A stretch of 41,535 nucleotides of DNA, taken from contig NZ_LFCV01000066.1 in NCBI RefSeq assembly GCF_001037465.1, forward strand, positions 1 through 41,535, written 5' to 3'. The stretch comes from Xenorhabdus khoisanae (GTDB taxonomy: Bacteria > Pseudomonadota > Gammaproteobacteria > Enterobacterales > Enterobacteriaceae). Positions 36,813 through 41,535 of the stretch are shown here, one piece after another. A model generated the notes under the pieces. That model was given only the letters and a program-made list of their open reading frames with translations. It was not told the DNA's origin and searched no databases. A program made the translations under genes and the position numbers. Position 1 is the stretch's first letter, and the number at the start of each line of letters is the position of its first letter.

Positions 36813-36983
36813 TCAGGCTCTCCCTGCGTAGGTGTATTCTTTAGTGAAACGGCTTACTGGCATGATGCACGGGTTGTTGTAACCATCACGGACAAACGTC
36901 ACGCGATTAAAGGCGACTGACAGCACCTGAACGGTTTCCCCGTTTTTATGGGTGTAGTAGTCATGGGGGGCAGGGTTAGGCAT
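36813..36983 (-). CDS. DUF4222-like small protein
   Basis: A 56-aa protein: MPNPAPHDYYTHKNGETVQV, then LSVAFNRVTFVRDGYNNPCI and MPVSRFTKEYTYAGRA. The pattern (aromatic start, VxVxSV, RVTFxRxGY, P-x-x-x-F-x-x-x-Y/F) fits DUF4222, a small fold common in enterobacterial prophages, of unknown function. The start overlaps the Icd-like stop by 8 bp and the stop is 2 bp before the next start, so translational coupling supports it as a real gene. Confidence 0.75.
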   Translation of the reverse strand: MPNPAPHDYYTHKNGETVQVLSVAFNRVTFVRDGYNNPCIMPVSRFTKEYTYAGRA

Positions 36984-37224
36984 GGTTCACCCCCTGAACG
37001 GTAGACATATCGCTACGGTTGAAAGGGGTATCGATACCGATATCCCATGCTTGACGGGAAACAAATATCAGTGAGGAAATGCCAGCCAGTAAACGGGCTT
37101 CATTTTCGCTATCCGCCAGTACAGTAATCAGGCGTACCGGGTGAATATCCACCAGCCGCTGAGTGCCAGATGCAATTAGGAATGTAAATTTAAGGCGAGT
37201 TTGGTTATGCTGTTGTATAGCCAT
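36976..37224 (-). CDS. Icd-like host cell division inhibitor
   Basis: An 82-aa protein starting MAIQQHNQTRLKFTFLIASG, ending in QGVNHA. The N-terminal TQ/QT-rich start, the KFTFLIAS strand and the ENEARLLAG helix are those of the Icd/Ash-type family annotated as host cell division inhibitor Icd-like; P1 icd and P4 kil are functional relatives. GGAG lies 9 bp before the start. The same reading frame stays open without a stop back to 38235, which could give a 419-aa form, but that extension runs antisense to the DUF3950-type gene and through repeats. First gene of the unit leading to the primase. Confidence 0.75.
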   Translation of the reverse strand: MAIQQHNQTRLKFTFLIASGTQRLVDIHPVRLITVLADSENEARLLAGISSLIFVSRQAWDIGIDTPFNRSDMSTVQGVNHA

Positions 37225-37318
37225 AATCGTTACTCCAGTTAACGGTTGTTGGTTAGACGCCTCGATAGTGTTTGCCGCACTTCGGGGCGTTGTTATTTTT
37301 ACCATCACATCAGTGAAG

Positions 37319-37424
37319 GTGTTTAAATACATTACGCCATAATGTTTAAACACGTCAAGAGGAATTTGTTTAAACACTTTCGAAAATTTGTTCGATGGTG
37401 TATCTTTATAAGTGTTAAAACACT
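37319..37424. promoter_or_regulatory. Palindromic operator array in a divergent promoter region
   Basis: Four related sites: gtgtttaaat (37319-37328), tgtttaaacac (37343-37353), tgtttaaacac (37367-37377) and agtgttaaaacact (37411-37424). Their centres are about 23, 24 and 46 bp apart, a multiple of two helical turns with one position skipped. The last lies just before the RHH gene, the first nearer the Icd-like gene. This suits cooperative binding of a small dimeric repressor, most simply the adjacent DUF3950-type protein, acting on both promoters. Confidence 0.65.
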
Positions 37425-37441
37425 TTTTTGAGATGAGGCAT

Positions 37442-37642
37442 ATGGCGACAGGACACAAAAACAACAAATCAGGGTACAAGGGAATACGCTTCCCACATGA
37501 GTTAATCGAAGAAATAAACGATAGTGTGGAAGTGAATAAACCTTCTAATCCAAGTGCTAATTTTTCAGCATGGGTTATTGATGCATGTGAACGAAAACTC
37601 AAATCAGAAAAACGCAAAGCCAAAGCATCATCTGAGCAGTAA
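37442..37642 (+). CDS. DUF3950 / YlcI-YnfO-like ribbon-helix-helix protein
   Basis: A 66-aa basic protein: MATGHKNNKSGYKGIRFPHE, then LIEEINDSVEVNK and NFSAWVIDACERKLKSE. GIRFPHELIEEI followed by a helix fits a ribbon-helix-helix DNA-binding fold (beta strand, helix, helix), as in the DUF3950/YlcI-YnfO family. GATGAGG precedes the start. It is the only rightward gene in the element and is divergent from the Icd-primase unit. The operator array directly upstream suggests it represses itself and the early operon. It could be the satellite's own immunity-type regulator; this is inferred. Confidence 0.75.
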   Translation: MATGHKNNKSGYKGIRFPHELIEEINDSVEVNKPSNPSANFSAWVIDACERKLKSEKRKAKASSEQ

Positions 37643-38231
37643 GACCAGAATTTAACTAACTGATTTAACTCATGACGCAAATATGCGTGATCCCAAAGGG
37701 TAGCATTCGCCGTGCTATCCTTTTCTTTTTGTACCTGACTAACTGTCAGTCGCAGAGTTTGCGCGTCGCTAAATGAACCGCGCAAAGTTTGTGAGCAAAT
37801 ATCATTTACGCTCAAAGCTATTTGCGAGTAACTACCTGTTACGCTCAAAGTCCGATTATCGGATATTGGATTTTGCATACCGATATTTTCGGTGCTCAAA
37901 CTATGACCAGACTGCAAATATGCCGTTTGATTGAATATCAATGGGTTAAGTAACTGACCCACAATTAGTGGGGCAGTTGAACTATGACCAAACGCCAAAT
38001 ATGGCGTCTGGATATTTATCAATGAGTTATTGGGGTGTGAGAAATTTTTCGCATACCCATCAGCTAAAATTTCAGCCGATGTATAACCAGCCAAAGTGAC
38101 GGCCTCGGGGAAATCAATAAGTTGCTGTAAATGTGACTGAGCGAAAAGTTTCTCTGAGTGAAGACTCCTTAACCTCAAGGAGTCACCAGAAATAATAGTG
38201 TCGCTTAAAGCTATAGAATTGCCTCCGTGCA
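37643..38231 (-). repeat. Repeat-rich region with long open frame
   Basis: An 81-bp direct repeat is visible: ctatgacca at 37901 and 37982, atcaat at 37937 and 38018. A shorter motif GCKCAAA[GC] ends at 37787, 37817, 37850 and 37901, at offsets of 30, 33 and 51. All offsets are multiples of three. On the minus strand one frame stays open, reading repeat-like segments such as TPYLAFGHSST and TAYLQSGHSLST, then TLSV, ALSV and TLRG units. Its ATG at 38235 overlaps the stop of the 309-aa gene. It may be a repetitive Ash-like protein or an RNA hairpin array; I cannot decide. Confidence 0.55.
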
Positions 38232-39161
38232 TCATTTTATTTCTCTCATCTCAATACCATTAGCTGTATATCCCTGAACCCGAACGCCCTCAACACGGTG
38301 ACGTTTTTTGGTCAGAAAGCGAATGTGATCGGCATAGACATAGAGCCACTGACCATCTACAGCAATGCGCTCAAATGTTTTTATTGGTCGTTTTGTATAC
38401 TGGACAAATGGAGTTATATTGTTGTTTTTAATGTTTATTTTTGTGCGTAAGGGGGTGCTTTTCTCTTTGTGTCGATAAACCCAAAAGTCTTGAAGGCTAC
38501 CTGTGATTTTCCTAGTTCGAACCTTGATATAACCCAGCCGCTTCATGAGTCGGCTAAATTCTGCATTGTCCTTAATTACCTGTGTGATATACACCAACGA
38601 CTCACTCCTCCAGCCTTTCGCCTGATAGCACTTCGCCAATTCATGATGGTGTTGTTTATTGAGAATGGTGTATTTGTCTGGCTGGTTTGGATTGCGGTAC
38701 AAGATCCAGTTATCAACCGCTTGCTTTCGTTGTTTTTGCTCAATCAGTAATGCGAACGTCGCTAAAGGCACACCATTTTTGCGTGTGTGATATTCGGAAC
38801 TGATTGAAGCGATGATATTTAGGGCATAGCTATCAATATCTTTTAGCTGGACAAATCCATAATAGTTACCACTATTCAAATGGTTAACTGAGCACACCCC
38901 TGAATGATACTCATAGGACTGCTTATCCTTTCCTGTCAGCCCTGTATCACTTTCTGCATCGTGAACCGATACACCAGAATTAAGCCAGACCAACCCTTGA
39001 CCATTATGACGTAATCCCAAATCAGTGAGTGTACAAATACCTTTGTTAATCGATGACCAGTTACCGGAAATAACCGCTTTGCGAATAATTGAAATATCAT
39101 CTTGACTATTTTCAGAGTGAGCGAAGCCCTGACCATTTAAGGCCACCTTTTTAGATGTCAT
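38232..39161 (-). CDS. Unknown 309-aa satellite protein
   Basis: Function not recognised. The first 75 residues are Gly/Ser/Asn-rich and contain two similar segments, VALNGQGFAHSENS and LRHNGQGLVWLNSG, in the same style as the repeats in the next region. The rest (about 100-309) looks like a folded basic protein, with YITQVIKDNAEFSRLMKRLGY and WLYVYADHIRFLTKKRHRVEG; the WVYRH and VYADHIRFLTK segments suggest strands and possible nucleic-acid binding. AGGG precedes the start. It lies between the AlpA-like gene and the repeat region. Confidence 0.6.
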   Translation of the reverse strand: MTSKKVALNGQGFAHSENSQDDISIIRKAVISGNWSSINKGICTLTDLGLRHNGQGLVWLNSGVSVHDAESDTGLTGKDKQSYEYHSGVCSVNHLNSGNYYGFVQLKDIDSYALNIIASISSEYHTRKNGVPLATFALLIEQKQRKQAVDNWILYRNPNQPDKYTILNKQHHHELAKCYQAKGWRSESLVYITQVIKDNAEFSRLMKRLGYIKVRTRKITGSLQDFWVYRHKEKSTPLRTKINIKNNNITPFVQYTKRPIKTFERIAVDGQWLYVYADHIRFLTKKRHRVEGVRVQGYTANGIEMREIK

Positions 39162-39179
39162 ATTTTTACCCTGTCTTAA

Positions 39180-39461
39180 TTAATTTGATTTTCGGCTATA
39201 GGGGTTATTTACGTTCTCTACTGTGGGCGGGTTGCGTACCCAATGCAGCAGCTCACTGAGCAACCAAGCACAGGAATTGCGGCCTAATGGTTTACGGGCA
39301 GGGAAGCGACCTTCGTTTTCCAGCTTCCATGCGGAAGTACGGGAAATAGAGGTGATGTGATGGCGCTCCTTTTCACGTACAAGACGATCATAAGGTTCAC
39401 CATACTCGGAAAGGATAGAGCGACGTTCTTCTGGTGTTGGTGAAATAAATTGATTTTGCAT
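39180..39461 (-). CDS. AlpA-family transcriptional activator
   Basis: A 93-aa protein with an AlpA-type winged helix-turn-helix: ITSISRTSAWKLENEGRFPAR, then KPLGRNSCAWLLSELLHWVR, the usual S-R-(S/T)-x-x-W/Y..L-x-x-E/G-x-FP..G-x-x-x-x-W-x-x-S-E-x-x-x-W pattern. The N-terminal 35 residues are extra. In Gram-negative PICIs and P4-like elements AlpA proteins activate excision or early genes, and are a hallmark of these elements. It starts 18 bp before the 309-aa gene. Confidence 0.85.
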   Translation of the reverse strand: MQNQFISPTPEERRSILSEYGEPYDRLVREKERHHITSISRTSAWKLENEGRFPARKPLGRNSCAWLLSELLHWVRNPPTVENVNNPYSRKSN

Positions 39462-39566
39462 GCTACCCTCATGGTTTCAGTGTTTTCATGAGGGTGATTT
39501 TGCCTATAAGTAGTTTGTTTTTACGGTGATTATTGATAAAAAATTTTTAGTTCCTGTGGACTAAAT

Positions 39567-40463
39567 CTAATTCCCGTTCCACTTTGAAGGGTTATAAACT
39601 TTACTTAACAGCCTTTCGATGCTTTCAATCTCAAGGGGCGGCTTTCCTTCTTGCGGCCAAAATTCTAGAGCAGCTAAATCAATTTGCTTAGCCCATTCTG
39701 TATAAGAATTGCATTTATCTGGATATTTTTTCTGGATGTACATAGCTGCCATTAAAACTGCTTCACGCTTTGCAGCAAATCTTTCTCCATTTCCATGTGG
39801 TGTCTTGATGGTTTCTTTTTCCGTTCTCTCAGGTTCTATGCTGCCATTGATGAATCTTTGTAATTCAGTTTTTGTGATAAGCATTTTATCTATTGACACG
39901 GGGTATTTTATTCCTGAGATTGCTGTAGGCTTATAACCTATACCTTCTTCTTCTTCAACTCTTGCTGTTAGATCATATATTTTATAGTTGTCAGATTTTG
40001 GCAGAGTTAAAACTGTTTCGTTAAAAATATCGCCTTTAAGTAATTTGTTTTCAGAGAATCTAAATAGTTCATTACTTAAAGCAAATAGACCATTAATTTC
40101 TATTGCTCTATGCTCTAACTCTTTCTGTTTATAATTATATCGTATTTGCTCTTCAATCAAAGTAACGTCTGTTTCGTAGGCAAGTTCAATATATGACAAA
40201 GGAGGCTCTTCGCCATTGCATAACGTCAATGCCTCTGTCGCTTTAACATAATTATATCTTGAAAACACTCTCATTCCATCCGCTTCAATCGAATCCATAT
40301 CAAATCCATTCTGCCAATTCACCTTCACGCATATTTCAAGATCACCTATAGCGGCATAATGAACTAAGTCTTCTAGATCACACGGAATACCTATTTCTCT
40401 TTCTATTTTATGTAAAGGAAAATATCTTCTTTCTGGTAAATTAATAATTCTATTTTTTTTCAT
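39567..40463 (-). CDS. Unknown 298-aa protein between integrase and AlpA
   Basis: No certain function. The N-terminus (LPERRYFPLHKIEREIGIPC, DLEDLVHYAAIGDLEICVKV) looks like a MerR/HTH-like DNA-binding module. The C-terminal 75 residues (FAAKREAVLMAAMYIQKKYP, SYTEWAKQIDLAALEFWPQE, PPLEIESIERLLSKVYNPS) form a second domain that I have seen in regulators of integrative elements. AAGGGTAACGCA precedes the start. The middle (EEQIRYNYKQKELEHRAIEI) is helical. Position next to the integrase suggests control of excision. Confidence 0.65.
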   Translation of the reverse strand: MKKNRIINLPERRYFPLHKIEREIGIPCDLEDLVHYAAIGDLEICVKVNWQNGFDMDSIEADGMRVFSRYNYVKATEALTLCNGEEPPLSYIELAYETDVTLIEEQIRYNYKQKELEHRAIEINGLFALSNELFRFSENKLLKGDIFNETVLTLPKSDNYKIYDLTARVEEEEGIGYKPTAISGIKYPVSIDKMLITKTELQRFINGSIEPERTEKETIKTPHGNGERFAAKREAVLMAAMYIQKKYPDKCNSYTEWAKQIDLAALEFWPQEGKPPLEIESIERLLSKVYNPSKWNGN

Positions 40464-40557
40464 TGCGTTACCCTTAACACTACCCTAAAAGTTTAGCGAA
40501 ACAGGCAAGTAGGGTTTCTTGCTTTTCACCCCGTCGGGCTAGTCTCGCCGTGTCAGT

Positions 40558-41535
40558 TTATGCCGTTTTACTGCCGATTAAAACCACATTTTCATAATTA
40601 CCCGCCAATACATCCAGCCGCTCACACCACTTGTTTAAGGCGTCTAGCTTCTCTGGTAGGTATTGGCTCTTGTTGTATATAGCCATGATGCCCGGTAGTG
40701 CATGGCCTAACAGTTGCTCAACTACATGAGGTGCTATGCCCATATCATTTAGCTTAGTTGCTAAGGTGCGTCTCAAATCATGTAATGTCCATTTTTCCGT
40801 ATGCCCTAATTTTTTCCATACTCTTGTCCCATATTGAGCTACTGTCACACTATCTTTTAACTCACCAAGCAGATAGCCACTTTTATAATTTTCATAAATT
40901 AATTTACTCAAGAATGGTTTTAAATATTCAGGGATTGGACGAATAATTTTTCCCCCTGATTTACTGTGTTCTTTTGGAACAGTCCATAGCATTGAATCAA
41001 AATCCCATTCTGAGTATTTTGATAATCTAGCCTCTTGAGTTCTACAGCCAAATACAATCAAAAGTATTAATAAATTACTGTAATAAGGAATATAGGTATT
41101 TGTACTTATAGATCTCCATAATTGACCTAACTCATTATCTGTTAAAACCCTGTCCCCTTTATTTTGCAATTTACCTACATCTGGAATCGTTAAATCATCT
41201 AGCGCATTACTAATAGCAAATTTCCTTACCCGGCAAAATTTTAAAGCTTGCTTGCAGAGTTGAAATATATATCCAGCAGAAACGGGGGATTTCTTCTTTA
41301 TATTATCAAAACATTTAAGCCAATAGCGCGTCTCGCAGTCTGATAATGCCATATTCCCAATATTTGGATAAATATATTTATTTAGTTGGGCTATAAGTTT
41401 ATCAATGCCTGCACGGTTGTCTCTTCCATAATTTTCGATCCAATACTCAATGGCTTCTCTTACTGTTACGGGTTTTAATGACTCTTGCATATCCAAGTTA
41501 AATTGTAACTTCGGATCTTTGCCAGAGGCTAACCA
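40558..41535 (-). CDS. Tyrosine integrase, 5' end outside window
   Basis: A P4-type site-specific recombinase, cut by the window edge. The frame runs without a stop to base 41535, adding WLASGKDPKLQFN before a TTG at 41496, so the true start is farther right; the ASGKDP segment belongs to the arm-binding N-terminal domain. The core-binding domain follows (about 312 further residues in total). Catalytic residues visible are Arg in FGCRTQEARL, Lys in PKEHSKSGGK (likely), His-x-x-Arg in HDLRRTLATKL, His in LLGHALPG and Tyr in MAIYNKSQY. It should integrate and excise the satellite. Confidence 0.9.
   Translation of the reverse strand, partial: WLASGKDPKLQFNLDMQESLKPVTVREAIEYWIENYGRDNRAGIDKLIAQLNKYIYPNIGNMALSDCETRYWLKCFDNIKKKSPVSAGYIFQLCKQALKFCRVRKFAISNALDDLTIPDVGKLQNKGDRVLTDNELGQLWRSISTNTYIPYYSNLLILLIVFGCRTQEARLSKYSEWDFDSMLWTVPKEHSKSGGKIIRPIPEYLKPFLSKLIYENYKSGYLLGELKDSVTVAQYGTRVWKKLGHTEKWTLHDLRRTLATKLNDMGIAPHVVEQLLGHALPGIMAIYNKSQYLPEKLDALNKWCERLDVLAGNYENVVLIGSKTA

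Noticed and set aside
37750-38030. Regularly repeated motifs that might suggest a CRISPR array
   Set aside because: Repeat units are too diverged and unequally spaced, there are no unique spacers of constant length, and no cas genes are present.
37225-38235. Annotating the full 419-aa frame (36976-38235) as one Icd fusion protein
   Set aside because: A well-placed ribosome site supports the short start at 37224, and the extension is antisense to a better supported gene. I kept it as an alternative only.

Overview
The window looks like chromosome of a Morganellaceae enterobacterium, most likely Xenorhabdus or a close Photorhabdus relative. The basis is moderate G+C, enterobacterial gene order (pdxB-usg-truA-dedA-accD-folC-dedD-cvpA-purF-ubiX and yfcH/yfcG/yfcD) and short palindromic intergenic elements of a type I associate with these genera. 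The species is an inference from text similarity to remembered proteins; no search was run.

Positions 1 to about 25,170 are mainly core chromosome. In order: a small coiled-coil membrane protein and a GNAT acetyltransferase; mnmC (tRNA wobble modification) diverging from fabB (fatty acid synthesis, with recognisable FadR- and FabR-type sites); a tricarboxylate uptake system tctCBA with its divergent two-component regulator tctDE; a DMT-family exporter diverging from an AraC regulator; the hisT-type cluster pdxB-usg-truA-dedA-accD-folC-dedD; cvpA-purF-ubiX behind a clear PurR box; and yfcH, yfcG and yfcD. Three gene 3' ends here (fabB/tctA, pdxB, ubiX/yfcH) carry four-copy short tandem repeats next to or inside inverted repeats.

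From about 25,175 to beyond the right edge lies an integrated element of more than 16 kb. Its left edge cuts off a yafV-like amidase gene after about 39 codons, next to a 7-bp inverted repeat around a 6-bp centre that could be an integrase core site. Nearly all its genes read leftward: tyrosine integrase (5' end outside the window), an unknown 298-aa protein, an AlpA-type activator, an unknown 309-aa protein, an Icd-like cell-division inhibitor, a DUF4222-like protein, a 101-aa protein, a 903-aa P4-alpha-type primase/helicase, an iteron-rich candidate origin, two small unknown genes, a terminator, and then a complete HK97-type head and packaging set (major capsid, protease, portal, connector, HNH, TerS, TerL). 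There is no tail tube, tape measure, tail fibre, holin or lysis gene. The only tail-related gene is a lambda gpI-like tail assembly protein at the far left, followed by a small OB-fold protein. One gene reads rightward, a small ribbon-helix-helix-like protein (DUF3950 type) behind an array of palindromic operators.

This layout matches capsid-forming phage-inducible chromosomal islands (cf-PICIs): satellites that build and fill their own capsids and take tails from a helper phage. The most novel points are the lone gpI plus OB-fold pair, the 9-copy TTGTCGGT iteron array, the regularly spaced operator array, and two repeat-rich regions (26.4-26.75 kb and 37.75-38.03 kb) that share the same repeat family in opposite orientation.
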